Counted from the first letter of the stretch, positions 38,147-50,550 are shown. The stretch: DNA of 64,000 bases from Parelaphostrongylus tenuis (GCA_019055375.1 JAHQIW010004073.1:18927-82926), one strand, 5' to 3'. The notes: generated by a model not told the origin, from the letters alone. Numbers and translations are program-made.

Positions 38147-40700
38147 CTGAACATCATACAGGTTTTCTTTTACGTCCAAAACATAGTAGCTTTCATTAGT
38201 CACCCGCCCATGCACGAATGATGACTTCCACTCTGTTCCTCTTTTTTAACAGACTGTTTATGCAGGTTAGCTTTGCCTCAATAGCTGCCTTTTCTCTACG
38301 TCGGGTGAACTCGATAGTTCTCCGGGTGTGACTGCCCGCACCCGTATTGAAGCGGTTTACCAAAATAATCGCGATTGGTCTCTCGTCAAAAGGCAATGAA
38401 ATAGGACGGGACGGATAACGCTCTTATTGTTTCATAGGAAGGCAGAGGAAGTTGGGTAGTTTTGATTAAAACCAGTGTGCGTGGAGACTGTAGTGATGCC
38501 GTACAAGTAAAATAACTTAGTAGTTAAGGTTATGCGTTAGATAGATAACAATTCTCAAGTACTTTCTAACGCCGTATTTTTTCGCTTCGGTACAATACCA
38601 ATAGCTATACACATGCTCACAGTCTGTTTGACATTACAATGCTCCTTCAAGGAAGCTATGATAAGAAATTACTCTTCCGGCATTGGCTTTCTTCCATTGA
38701 AAGAGCAGAGATCAGTTTTATAAGAAAAATTGAGGGTCTAACACGTTCATATATCATTGAATTCTTGGTTTTGCTTCGTTCGTAAATTGCTGTAGTTCCA
38801 ATGCACACCAGATATTGCAATAATGTAAGAAAATTACGCAATTCCACATGTAAACATGTTTAAAAAATTATCATTCTCTTAGACAGTAACAGATAAAGTT
38901 ATTTGAAAATTGAGGTCATCAACTTATTCGTAATATGGGTTCAAGCAAAAAAGAGTAGCTTGCTAATTTTGTAATGAGAGGAAATGAGGTTATTGAGAAG
39001 ATAATCCGGTACAAAACCTGCTGACGTTTTGACCGATTTGCCTCTTTTTGAGACTGGGAGAGTCAAATTGACTCGAAGTGTCCTCAAAGAAGCGCTTTCA
39101 TGGACTATGCAAATAAAACTCAATACATAAATCTTTGATAGCTTTGTGTACAACAGAAGCACGCCACCAGTCCTGCCTCGCCGCGCGCGACGAGTAAACG
39201 TTAAATTTCGAGTCCTGTTGATCTCGGCATAGACAGTCCATGCTTTGCTTTATTGCTAATCTACCACGACGACGATCATCGATCGACATTCTGATGGTCG
39301 TGTTGGCTCCTCAATAAAACTAGACATGGATTATCTAAACCGACGTTCAATGAAAGTCGGAACTGAATGTTTACTATGCTATATGTCAGTTAATACTGAT
39401 CCATCCGCCGTAGGATACCTTTTCATCAGAGAAACAAACAGTATCGGTCGACAATGGCCGAAGGACGTCTTGTCTCCTGGAGAAACCGAATTATGTTAGG
39501 TCATTTCAGCGCGACTCAGGTCTCGAAGAAAAGGGCAGCGTTGACTGAGAACGCTGCTTTATCCGTACAGTGATTCAATCTGCTCGATTCCTCTCGATGT
39601 GACAGAGGAGCAACATTCCAAGTAGAACGATTGCTGTGGTCACTCGACTTGGCACAAGTGTAGTGTTGATGTAAGCGAATCCTCGAAATATCAGCCAATA
39701 CTATACTGTATTATATTGAAGAAGCACTGATTGCTAATAACATCTCATCTGATTATCAATTGTTTCAAGAAGTGTCAGCGGCATACTTCTAACTCGTCAA
39801 AGAAATCCTGTTACTAAGAAATAAGTTTACCTTAGCTAAACAGAGGATAAATTTTTCTTCGCCATGTCTGAAACATCAGGTTGTACCGTACTACATAAAA
39901 CGAATACGACTACACGACTTGCGCCGCCTACCAAAGGTCAGCCACTGAATACTGTACAATAAACTATTCTACCCCGCGCCTCTTTTCAGTACATACAAGA
40001 GAAGATGTATGTATGCTCAACTAAGAATGTGCGGGACGGAAAACATCGTTATGTTCACGTTTGCAAGATCACCTTTAGAGAATGAGCGTGGGCTCTGAAG
40101 AATGAGATGCTGCCGAAACATCAGCCACAATTATTTTGCTAGACTGCAAGGTACGAAGTTTACTCTTTGCAATATCGTATCTGATCATCGCAAAAATCAC
40201 TGATGAAGCGAGTGATACCGCTGAAATGTACGCATGGCTCTGACGTACCAATCTCGGAAATCTTTAAACATTCTGATAGACTGTATCAAATGTTTGAAGC
40301 GAGGTTTGAAAACAGCCGATGAGATGAAAGCTATTAAAATATCAAAACTATGCTGAGGTTAATAGATATTTGGTTGTGAGATTTGCTACTTGATGAAATA
40401 CTTCCGACTGCAAAAATAAGTTCTGTCACTGAGACGAAAAATTGTCAAGAGATCAAGTCAAGGAATCGGCTGAACCGAAAGGCAGTGCTCTGGTGATAAG
40501 CTTGCATAGACTAAACAGGCCATTCTAGTAGTACTGGATAAGAGTCATACCAGACTTTATACAAGGCTTAAAATATGTTAACAGTTTATTAGATTATTAG
40601 TGTTTTTTTTTTGCGAGGGTCTCCATAAATTGTCGAAAGTAGAGGTACGAGAGATGGTCCTAGCTAGACGAGCGATGTATTTTCTCCGTCACTGCCTAGA
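38147..40700. other. upstream flank of dyf-13, no gene recognised
   Basis: This should hold the dyf-13 start exon and promoter, but I could not fix either. Short ORFs occur without recognised domains. A word related to the gccgaaacatcagccac repeat of 57.7 kb occurs near 40.11 kb. Confidence 0.35.
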
Positions 40701-40717
40701 ACATCGTCCCGAACTTC

Positions 40718-40956
40718 ATGAAAAAATGCGAATATTTCGCACCTCGTTTCAATGCAAGCGAGGCATTTAGAAATATTCTCACTAAGATAACGAGTGTGCT
40801 TGAATATCAGCTCTTTTCTCTCAAAATTCTTACAAAAGATTTCATAGAAAACTCGTTGCAGATGCGCATAAATGATTGTGGAGAAATAGATTCAAGAAAT
40901 GCTGAGAATCTCACAGAGAAGAGCTGGCTCACAGACTTGAAAACAGAAGAAGAGAG
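40718..40956 (+). other. possible orphan coding exon
   Basis: An open frame from ATG at 40718 runs to a strong donor (gagag|gtaaga) at 40956. The translation is polar with helical character (for example NASEAFRNILTKITSVLEYQ). The upstream overlapping frame is also open and protein-like (about 40655-40770, LARRAMYFLRHCLEHRPEL), which suggests either two exons or one frameshifted coding block. No family is recognised and no downstream exon was found. Confidence 0.25.
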
Positions 40957-40959
40957 GTA

Positions 40960-42420
40960 AGAGCGCATTTGATTCATGCGGAGTGCAGATATGAGTAGGT
41001 GTAATATTCCACTTTTTCCATAAATTTGGCATGGTTACGGAAGTGTTGCTATTAAATTCATTGAGGGAAAAATTTCATCTCGGCTCTTGTTTTTTTTTCA
41101 AACGTTCATGGGTTAAAAACATATCTGCCTAGGTTAAGAAAGTGCTTGTCTGAGCAGATTGCGTGACAGTTTGACTCTCTTATTCTCAAAAGGGAGACAA
41201 AGCCGCTGAAACGGCAGCAATTTCTATGCTGAATTAATCTTTATGCAAGTTTGTCTATGCTCATCAAAAAAGTAGCAAAATACTTTATTTTTATTTCAAC
41301 CTATTCTCCAAATAAGTGGAAGAATTGCGGAAGTGAAAATTGTGCTTGATGTTTTTTTCATCTGGAAAGAAGAGAAATTATTATGCTAAACACTTCTCAC
41401 TTTCATTGGAAGTGTAACTAAAAACCAGTCTAAAAGCTCACCTATCAAAAAAAAATGTTGTTCAAATTTTGAAATGGGAAAAGGTCACCGGTGTTTTTAT
41501 TACCTATTAGTAATGATCGCACTCAATGACCGAAATTTCAGCCATTGTTTCTGAAGGAAATATACCAAAATCGTGAAATCTCAAAAAATAGTTTTGATTA
41601 TTCGTCAAATTAGCGATATCTTTGTACTTTCAGCAAGAGTTAGAATCTCTGCCTCACTCGGCCTGTATAGCATGCAAGAAATCGCTATATAGTTTCTATT
41701 GATACTAAACTATGAGAGAATCCTCACCCTTGTTAAAAAAAAATAGCTATTCCTTGACCACGCTGGTTACAGCATCAGTGAAAAAGTTATCGATCCCAAC
41801 AAAGCGTGTGGCAAAAAACTCCGTTGTAATAGACATACTTTGTTTATAACTCATATTATCGTTAAAACCATGAGAACCTAGTATACACTAAATCAAAGCA
41901 TGAAGTAAGTCTATATATAAGTCAATCGAGGTGTGAAAAGTTATCTACTGAAACATCTCTCCTGGCAGTAACTGAAGCACAGTGGATTGTAGCATAATTT
42001 TGTGATGATCAGGCGAATGAAAATAAGTTATCTACATCATTGCAATTCTACTTAGTTGGAAGATAACTCCATGATAACAATATTATGCTACTGATGAATA
42101 ATATTTAGCTCTACTGAATTGTGATCAATCTAAATCAGTTATGGTTATAGAATAGATACGTACCCATTTCTGTTTTCAGTCCTAATTAACCTCAGAAAAA
42201 AATCTATATTTAATAATATATGCATCTTTTAAAGTCAAGTCGAAGAAATCTCACCATGTTGATAAAAGCTGCAGTTGAATAACATAAGGCCGTATAATTC
42301 GCTGCGCTTTGTTCGCCATGACAACGCTCAGCAACGCCGTCCACCGAAATCACTGTAGTGAAGGAGTCTCGATTGCTCAAAAAAGTTGCCATCAAAGGAT
42401 AAATACTAAAGCTCTCATCG
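40960..42420. other. AT-rich stretch, no gene seen
   Basis: Short ORFs only. No repeat boundary recognised. Confidence 0.35.
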
Positions 42421-42424
42421 CTGA

Positions 42425-42620
42425 TCAATCTCTGAGAGATGTGTCATGCACGCCACTTCATTAAGCTTCCTTAAAGATGACTAAATGCATATCTGGCCTT
42501 TAAGACGACCTGTGATAGCTTACTCAGATACATAGGATTACCTTCCCAAAGAAATGTACCAAATTGTCGAGCATGGAGAGAGGAGAGGTCGCTTAGCTTG
42601 GAACGCGGGATTAAGCCAAT
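42425..42620 (-). repeat. degenerate SINE family A copy
   Basis: catcgctgatcaatctctga, then the diverged gtgtcatgcacgcc and gactaaatgcatatctggcc, follow the 3' part of family A (compare 54.2 kb) with many substitutions. The ORF just beyond on the minus strand (42428-42210) starts inside it. Confidence 0.45.
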
Positions 42621-43572
42621 GAGCGCGGATATACAGCACGGCATCTGTGACCACTGCTCTGTACAAGCCCCACTTAATTGTGCATACATATTTATTTAGA
42701 GTACTTTCGAGCATGTACATCGCATTTTCTATTCAGAGGATAAGCTTCATGTTTATGGCGAACCGAAATGATGATCACATACGTGGCATAGCATGCATAT
42801 ACAGATATGGCCCAATAATTGTGCGTGGTCGTAGCGTATACCGACCTGAATGTTTCCAAAAATTTGTGGTCACGTGGGACAGCAGTGCATGAGAGCGGGA
42901 TTCAGAGCGGTCACCGACAAATAAGTCAAATTTCTACTACACCAAAACCTAACAACTCACCTATGAATACGCTTTTCTACTCAAAGCAAAGTCACCGGAG
43001 GTACTCAATGCTACCCTTTCGTCAGAAGCAATTTGATAGGTAATTCTCAGCAGTCACAATTGTTTGGCGGCATAAGACGATGTCTAATTTCATGCTGAGT
43101 ATTGGGCAGTACTGTTTTTCAAAATAAACACTTCTTTTTTTGATAATGGTGGACATGAGATAACCACAAAACTAGGGTGATTATAGAAAGAACATTACCT
43201 CATTACTTCAGATATTTTCAGTATTTTTCAGTATTCCAGTATTTCTAGTATGTGTTATTAGGCTCCATACCTAGTATTGCCAGCAATCGGGAGTGTCCTG
43301 CAACGTTAAAAGAATTCTGGTGTTTCCTCAAGTATCCGTTTCATACCATGACCATGTTCATCATACTGATTGGAAATGAAATAGCAATTCTCTAGTGGTC
43401 AGAAATTAGACTGTGCATGCTGTTAGATGATGCTAGTCTTTCGCCACACATGCGAAGCACACAGCATGGATATATAAATTTGAGAACTAAAAAACTTCTA
43501 GAACATTTCGTTCCGTCATTCAAATCTTTATTTTCATAATACTTTGACAATTCACTCATCGTTTGGAGATAA

Positions 43573-44015
43573 TTTACTTTTCCTTCGAGTGCTTTATTAA
43601 GACCACGCTCAAATTTCAATAGATCCTTTCATTATTATTTGAGTCAACATGTCATGTGGTCTGGTAAAGGCTCTTGTACAGCCCGAGACACGTGTCATGT
43701 CATGTGGTCTTAATAAAGCACTCGAAGGAAAGGTATAATATGATAAAATACCAGCCAGCTAGCAATCGAGTGCGAAAACGCTCTGTGTTAGGTGAATGTT
43801 TCACCTGACATAGAGTGTAAAGCGTAGGTCTGTCGATAACTATATATAAGGGGTATGACGCTCCCGAGAGAACTGACTATGAAAAGATCGACAGACGACG
43901 GGTTCTGCCCGGCTGATAAGTCTGTAAGGACGAAACACGTGTCTCGGGCTGTACAAGTGCCTTTACCAGACCACATGACATGTTGGCTCAAATAATAATG
44001 AAAGGATAATTTACT
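43573..44015. repeat. foldback family C, compound copy
   Basis: ccttcgagtgctttattaag at about 43578 is answered by the inverted cttaataaagcactcgaagg at about 43711, giving arms around a cacgtg-containing loop. A second arm and loop (gtctgtaaggacgaaacacg ... ccagaccacatgacatgttg) follows at 43918-44010. Frames through it are not genes. Confidence 0.65.
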
Positions 44016-44527
44016 TGTCAAGAATAGAATCTTGGTCAATCTTACCTCACAACCGGCAGTTTTCATAGGGCATTAAGGCCACGTCGAGCATAAATATAAA
44101 TCAAAATCAAGTTTGACATAAACAAGTTCCCTCAATAATCCTATTGGAGCAAACTGGTTATTTTAGGTGCTCGTCTTCAGTTTCGAAAGCGATAGAGACA
44201 TCGTCTTGACTTTTTTTGAGTATTCTCTTTACCAGTAACAGCCTACGCTCCGAAATTATTGAATGTACATGATAACAGTTCTTGATCGAAGTCTTGCGCA
44301 ACATTTGTCTTGTATAAGCTAATGACAAAAGTGCAGCAAAAAACTTTGCATTGTGAAATTGATCGCTAAAAATCTCTCTAAATTTACTTGGCTCTTAGAT
44401 GAATTGAACTTTAGAAAGCATTGAAATACTCTAAGTTAGCCAGGAGAGTTTAGGAATGTGTTGAAACTTACTTCAGTCTTAGTGACAGCTTAAGACAGGG
44501 TACTTATCTCAGCTTCTATAGCCCCAT

Positions 44528-44749
44528 ATGCAGTGCCTTGGTGCAGGTCCGATGCTCTACACTGTTAATACGCTCGCAATATATACCTCTATGGAGATCG
44601 AGCATAGTTTGGGCATTTCCCTGCCTTTGCGCCATTTCGAGGAACCCGCTAATCAATTGGCTCAACGTTTAGAACAGAATACAAATATTCTTGTTCATGA
44701 CCACTTTGCAATACGAACGAAGAACGATGTTCTCAAGAAACCAGTTCTT
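44528..44749 (+). other. possible orphan first exon
   Basis: ATG at 44528 lies 9 nt after an acceptor-like ttctatag. The frame is open for exactly 74 codons to a good donor (ctt|gtatgt). The translation has mixed hydrophobic and polar composition (for example LRHFEEPANQLAQRLEQN). I do not recognise the family and see no matching downstream exon before 50.5 kb. It may be an exon of an unknown gene or of a decayed element. Confidence 0.3.
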
Positions 44750-45102
44750 GTATGTTTCCTGGTCACTGTCCAATAAATAAATACTGCGGTACACATGAAA
44801 ATAGCACTCCATTAGCGTGCAATGAAAGACCAGCCAACTGTTGGATGGGATGGAATGAGTGTAAGTCAAGTGTGGAAGCAATGAAAGAAGAAACTAGCCA
44901 AATGAAATATGGTCAAAAATGATATTTGGACCACTTCACTTAATCTCGCAAATGCATAAAAATTTGAGATAGGCGAATTTTCTGGAATAAAAAAATTTCT
45001 AATGACGACATTCTTCATGTCTCTTTCTTCTTATGGCAGTTCTCAAAACACTTAAGATACGTTCAAATCCTTAATTAGCTATGCAGGATAAAGAATGAAG
45101 TT

Positions 45103-45215
45103 TTCGGGGCTAATCATTTCCTGAGATAGCGAAAAGCATCCAACACTATCAAGCAACGTCTGGAGTAACTGAATGCTTATCTGGCTTTGGCAATGACTTG
45201 CAGTGACCTGCCGAT
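45103..45215 (-). repeat. partial SINE family A copy (3' part)
   Basis: The plus strand gives gggctaatcatttcctgaga, then gaatgcttatctggctttgg and caatgacttgcagtgacctg, in the same order as the 3' part of family A. The tRNA-like head is replaced by the family B pair that follows. Confidence 0.5.
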
Positions 45216-45221
45216 GTATCA

Positions 45222-45495
45222 GATCAGTATGTGGAGTACTGTGCAAAAACGTTTGCGTCAGCCGGTATTCAAACCCAGATCTCACTCTTTCTTTCAATGC
45301 CGATAGCGGCTGCCCCGCCAGACCGTCGACGGTTGGCTGTTGGCAGACAACGCGTTGTAGCGTAAATAAGAGTGCTGTGCAAGAAACGAGCGTCGGTAGT
45401 GCATTGGTTAGCATACGCTCCCGTAAAGAGTGAGATCTGGATTCGAATCTCGGCTGACGCAAACGTTTTTACACAGTACTCCACATATTGGGTAT
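45222..45495. repeat. head-to-head pair of SINE family B units forming a foldback
   Basis: Left arm: atgtggagtactgtgcaaaa, then cgtttgcgtcagccggtatt. Right arm, inverted: ctcggctgacgcaaacgttt, then ttacacagtactccacatat. The right unit has a tRNA-like head: A box gtagtgcattggttagcata, B box ggattcgaatctc, and gtcgg/ctgac ends. The left unit ends in a decayed copy of the same. Both were either inserted in opposite orientation or inverted after duplication. Confidence 0.65.
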
Positions 45496-48000
45496 AAGTA
45501 TAACATCATACGCTGCAAGTGGCAGTCAAGATAGAAAGAATTTAGGCTGATCATCAATATCAGATCAGTGTTATTATCCTCCCCGTTAAGCCTGCACCAA
45601 ATCGTAAACCTCAGAGAAATGGGGAACTTGGTAAACCATGTTCGCAGAATCGTACCATCGACCATGCGTGATGTCGCAGAGTACTTCTAACCAGTGCGCC
45701 AAATGAGACCAATCAGGTTTCTAGTGCTAAACTTACACTATAATTACAGGATGTAAACGTTATGAAGGCTAGGTATACTTTACAAATTACAACTATAAAA
45801 CTCCACAAAACTATATGAAACGGCGAATCAGCAACTATTGTACAAAGCTTGAAGCTTGTATAAAAAAAAAACATATTACCGGGTTTACGGTTTTCAAGAC
45901 ATTGTTTATATTTTTGTAAACCTACTTGTTTTTTAACTACCTCATTATACGTGGTAATAAAATCTTCAAAGGATAAAAGTGAAAAATGAAAATGAAAAAG
46001 TGAAGACGGTGTTGAATCAGTACTCACTAGTCATATAGCCAACATTTTTGGAAATGCAGTTATAACATCGAAAGACTGATACTAAAGCGGTGAAGTAAAG
46101 AATTCTTGTAACTTAGTGAATGTTTTTGACTCTTCACTAAGCTTTCTGCTCAAATAAGGCGACATCAAGTCAGATCATGTACATCTTATTGTCAATTTTT
46201 CACCTTAGGATAGTCTTATGTGATATGTATATTTTTGTTTATCTCAAAGATCTCTATGTGGAACGTCTCATAGTAATATCTAAACAAAGCAAAACTCTTG
46301 TGCAAAAATCATTCTTTTTTCAGGATCTTTACTGCATTGTAATTGATTTTTCAATTTTTCGTCAAGTTCGAAAGTAACTGCAGAAAATTGATATCCAACT
46401 TTCTTTTAGCTGCGGACTTGCTAATCAAATATATCTTCTTTGTTGATTGAACCAGTGGCAGAAAGTCATTGACAAACGACTAACATGTTGACGAGTTTGT
46501 CTTTCTCGGAACCAGCTGATCCAGGCCAGTGCTTGACAGTCGTTCGTCCTCTTTATGACCTTCGTCGTCGTTCTAGTCGTATTCATGCGGAACTAGGCAG
46601 GATGTATTGCCCAGTCCGTAATGAACAAGTATTATTAGCGGACAATCAGCATCATAAACAACCGTCCCATATAAAAGGAGTAGTGCCGAGTGAGCTTCTC
46701 ATTTGATGTAAGCTCCTCCACGGAAGATCGGAATCGAACGAAACAAAGGCGAAGATCACAACAAGGACAGAGGATAGTGTAGCATTGACTTGGGTTAAAC
46801 GGCTCTGACAAGGACGAAACGTGTTTGAACCTTACCCGAATGGATCTGTCTTATAACAGCCTGATGACAGTGACTCAATCAGCTAAGAAGTTATGATTGA
46901 GTAGTATCTCAAAAATTTGTCTTTAATGATTTAGCTAATACCATAGCGTTGATATGGAAACTCTTTCTGAATTTGATTCTAATTTCCAAAACTCTAATTC
47001 TATTCATGCAGTTTTCAATCTTATGCTAATCTCGTGGTATTAGCTCAATCACAAAAGAACTATTACTAACTGGTAATGCAGAAGCTGAAGGGAAGCTAGT
47101 CCAATCAAAGTAGTTGTAAAGTATTCTCTCAGAAGGTTTACAGCCTCATCATGACAATGAGGTGTTCCTCGACGTGGAGTGCGAAATACAGCGGAGCTCA
47201 ACCTCCCAGCAGAGCCACACAAGCTGAGAAGAAGCCCGTCGTTTTCGCTCGGAAAGCTCAGCTAAGAGCAAACTGTACTAGGAATGACCGACAGGAATAA
47301 CCACCAATCTACTAGTCGCAAGGTGCTATTTTCCCTCTGATCCACAAAGGCCGGCTACTGCTCCAATGTGGACGACTTGAGGAAGCCCCGGCTGATCTCA
47401 TCTCGAGAACAAAGCAGCTAAACCAGAACGGTTTTCGTGTTGTAGGGACAGCGACTTCAGTGAAGATGTGTCCTCCATGCCCCCCAGTATTCAGGTATCC
47501 AAGTTGTAGATTAGTCTACATTTTTGAGGATTCTTTTCAGTTCAGTGCTTTTCTTAGCAGTGTTATGATGTCATAGCTATATATCGAAGAATGTTGAGTG
47601 ATATGCAAAACATGGGGACTCGGGGGAAAGTTGAAGCCCTCCCTCAGCCTCTCCACGAGATCGTGTACTAATCCCTCCATCACTCATACTCCTGCTCTCC
47701 TATCCCTCTTTCGCAAGAATCATAAGTACTTCCAAGCGCACCACTGCATTACAGTGAAGCTTATAAGGGAACAAATGAAAAATCGATCTCACTCGCTGGA
47801 GCGGAACTTTTCGTAGGCATGTTAGTAAGCATTGGAAAGCTTAGACTTCAGACTACAGCCTCACGTCGCTGGTTTTTGAAAAAGCCTCTACTTGACTTGC
47901 TACAGGACCAGATTTCTTGGCTTCACGCGCGCATATTTCTCGCCGGACAGAGCTCTCTTTGTGGACCGTTAGTAATCATTCGATAACCTACGAATGACTG
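45496..48000. other. no gene recognised
   Basis: Short ORFs without domains. A family B tail (gttgagtgatatgcaaaaca) occurs near 47.6 kb. Confidence 0.35.
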
Positions 48001-48004
48001 CTAG

Positions 48005-48235
48005 TACCACATCCTTCGTTTCGAGTGTTTTCTTAAAACCACAGCACAAATTTCAATATGCCTGGCAATCATTTTTGAGCCACGCATGTCAGTGATCTGT
48101 CAAAGAGGGCTGACTTATAACTGCCCGACTGACGAGATCGCAAGATCGAATCACGTGTATCGGACTCTATAAGTCAGCCCTCCTTGACAGACCACTAACA
48201 TGCGTGGCTCAAAAATGACTGCTAGTAGTCCAAAG
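48005..48235. repeat. foldback family C, near-complete copy
   Basis: Left arm contains gagccacgcatgtcagtgat and gagggctgacttataac. Right arm contains ctataagtcagccctccttg and catgcgtggctcaaaaatga. The loop carries gacgagatcgcaagatcgaa and cacgtgtatcgg. Arms pair over about 80 bp with few mismatches, so a hairpin or cruciform is possible. Confidence 0.75.
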
Positions 48236-48604
48236 AAAGAGCTCTGTCCGGCGAGAAATATGCGCATCTGAGACATATTTCTATGTGGATTTCACAGCGT
48301 TATAAAAGGTGCTTTGAGAAACCGGCTATGTGGGGACTGTAGCTAAGAATCTAAGCTTTCGAATGATCACTAACACTCCTATGAACACTTCTTCTCCAGC
48401 GAATGACGTCGTTTTTTCATTTGCTTCCTCTTAACCGAAGAGAACCGAATCAAGTTTTTAGCACTAATAAAATCTGACGATTGTCGTGAAGTAATCCGAG
48501 CTTAGTTATTTTTCTCTATCAAGGAATAAAATCTACTATGTGTTAAAATTGACGGTAGTGGTCGCTGACAGATCGATACGATTGTGTCGACGAAAAAGTG
48601 ATGA

Positions 48605-48715
48605 CACTATGAGCGCGGGTAGTGCAATGGTTACTACGCAGCCCAGGAAAGGGTGAGATGCGGGTTCGAATTCCGCCCGTTATCCGAACTCGTGCAAATT
48701 CCCCTACTGTTCATA
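48605..48715 (+). repeat. SINE family B copy
   Basis: gggtagtgcaatggttacta (A box), caggaaagggtgagatgcgg and gttcgaattccgc (B box) follow the family order; the tail is diverged. Confidence 0.5.
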
Positions 48716-49014
48716 AGCACTTTTAGAACTTAACGTAATCACTGCGAGAAGAGAAAATCAGGCAAGCGACTTGTTCAACTTGACTCTTCGCCCGATGCTC
48801 CAGCCACCTGTCTTAAAACCTTCTATGAATGGATTCTAAAAAATCTGTAAATATAAAACGATAAAAATTCAATGGCATTTTCGAAACTTTCGGAAAGATT
48901 ACGCGCTCTAATCAGCAAGCAGTGCTCCCACTGCCAATTGCTTCGCCTTATTTCGACCGGGCAGAGATGCCTCTGCCAACAGGAGGCCCTCTAGGGCATC
49001 GTCTTTTAATCTTT

Positions 49015-49075
49015 TTTTATTCTTTTTTCTTTCCTTTTTTTCTCTTTCTTTCTTTTTCCCTCATCAAAGGGAAAG
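49015..49075 (+). repeat. polypyrimidine (T/C) tract
   Basis: About 60 nt composed almost only of T and C. It underlies an artefactual Phe/Ser-rich frame. Confidence 0.8.
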
Positions 49076-49231
49076 CTTCTTCCTTTTCAATTTGTAGTTT
49101 TATCGTAACTTTAATGGTTAATAAACCATTCAGGCGTGTGAGTATGCCTAGGAAGAGTTAGGATTCCTGTTTACGTAAAATTTTTGTTTTTTTGCTGTTC
49201 CTCCTCACTTTTAACTCATTACGAGATAATA

Positions 49232-49515
49232 TTCGCTTGTGGCGCAGTGATTAGAGATGCTGATCCAACATTCAATGGTCGATGCGTTCGATCCCGCACC
49301 CGAGACTTCGTAACCTTCGAGCTCTCCGGTATTGGTGAATTGCTACTAGGGTCGTCTAGGAGGACAGCACCACTGATCTGATACCGGTAGCCTACGACGA
49401 GTTATTGTGAACGCCAGATGTGTATTCTATCAATGTATCTATCAGCTCTAACAATGCTTGAAATCGAACGTATGGCGTGTCCCTCAAGGAGCTGCTCAAC
49501 GCCAGGGGCTCTGTT
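49232..49515 (+). repeat. tRNA-derived SINE family A copy
   Basis: It begins ttgtggcgcagtgattagag (A box), then gcgttcgatcccgcac (B box). The 3' body has gaacgccagatgtgtattct and cgtatggcgtgtccctcaag. Same order as the 51.3 kb copy. Confidence 0.7.
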
Positions 49516-49794
49516 CTTTGGAAGTTTGTGGAGCAGTAGTATAATAAATGAGAAGCCTATGTCTTTGCCTTCAAACGACTGACGATAGCACTTGTGACGT
49601 GTAACAGATCTAGCAAGAAAGTTAGGTGGAAAGGTCACTATTACCGCCAAATATTAACATGTCCACTTCCGCGGACCCCTCTGGTCTTGTCTTCCAGCGT
49701 GGGTCCGCCGAAGCGTCAAGTCCTGAGTGTCGATGGTCTCGTCTTCTTTTTTCTTTCATCGTCAGTACATCCTGACAGCATATTTTAAGCCTTT

Positions 49795-50430
49795 CACGAG
49801 GTCTTTTATGGCATTCAAAAAGTGCTAGACACGTGTTTCGGTCTTTCAGCTTCATCAGTAGCGCGGTGCCCTTCGGTTCAGTCAGTTCTTTGTAAAGGGT
49901 CATACCTCCTATATAGAGGAATCGACGCCGAAACTATTTACACTTAACGTATGATGAAAAGGTCACTTTGAAGTTCTCCCAGAGTGATTGACTGTCGATG
50001 GTTGTTTGCTTGGCTTGCGGCTTTTATACCATTACATATATATAATATATACATATATAGATATATGTGTATGCACATCACATATGTATGTATACGTATG
50101 CGTACATATATAGCTATACACACGCTTTCAATCGACTATTTTAAGACCGTGCTTAAATTGACTACATCCTGACAGCTATACAGTGGATATACTTCTGGCG
50201 TAAAAGCCGTCAGCCAGCAAACGACAATTGATAATCAATCACTCTGAAGGAACACCACAGTGATCATTTCACCGTACAGTGAGTGTAGATAGTTCGGCGT
50301 CGATTCCGCTATATAGGCGGTATATTCCCGAGGAATTAACCAAACTAAAGGACGCCATTGTGCTACTGATGAGACTGAAAGGCTACATCTATTCTATAGG
50401 TGCCATAATAGACCTCATGAAAGACTTAAG
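49795..50430. repeat. long foldback element (family D) with microsatellite loop
   Basis: Left arm about 49835-49990: ctttcagcttcatcagtagc, then gtgcccttcggttcagtcag, tatatagaggaatcgacgcc and gagtgattgactgtcgatgg. The right arm, about 50205-50400, repeats these inverted: cgacaattgataatcaatca, ggcgtcgattccgctatata and ctactgatgagactgaaagg. The loop is the TA/TATG microsatellite at 50034-50125. Arms of roughly 150-190 bp are clearly diverged. A single-arm relative lies at 17.49-17.60 kb. No transposase is present, so this is a MITE-like element. Confidence 0.65.
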
Positions 50431-50540
50431 ACATGCTTTCAGGATCTATTGATCCATGCGAGGTTTCAAAATCGTGATTGAAAGTGTTGATGTTTTCGTC
50501 AGGATTTTTTGGTTGTGTATTCTTCGATTCCTTATCTCAG

Positions 50541-50550
50541 TGTTCTTCAG
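50541..50550 (+). other. probable trans-splice acceptor of the paraplegin gene
   Basis: tgttcttcag ends 4 nt before the ATG at 50555, typical of spliced-leader addition sites in nematodes. Confidence 0.45.

Noticed and set aside
38196..38396. dyf-13 start exon
   Set aside because: The minus-strand frame here begins with a non-ATG codon and does not reach the 38146 exon in the right phase. ATGs in the neighbourhood also give wrong phases or introns under 30 nt.
38147..38700. X-box (RFX/DAF-19 site) for dyf-13
   Set aside because: A look for RYYNYYATRRNRAC found only half matches such as tttcataggaag near 38.43 kb, not enough to call.
46440..46500. mariner transposase C-terminus (WQKVIDKRL)
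   Set aside because: Only one short block matches, without other mariner segments or termini.
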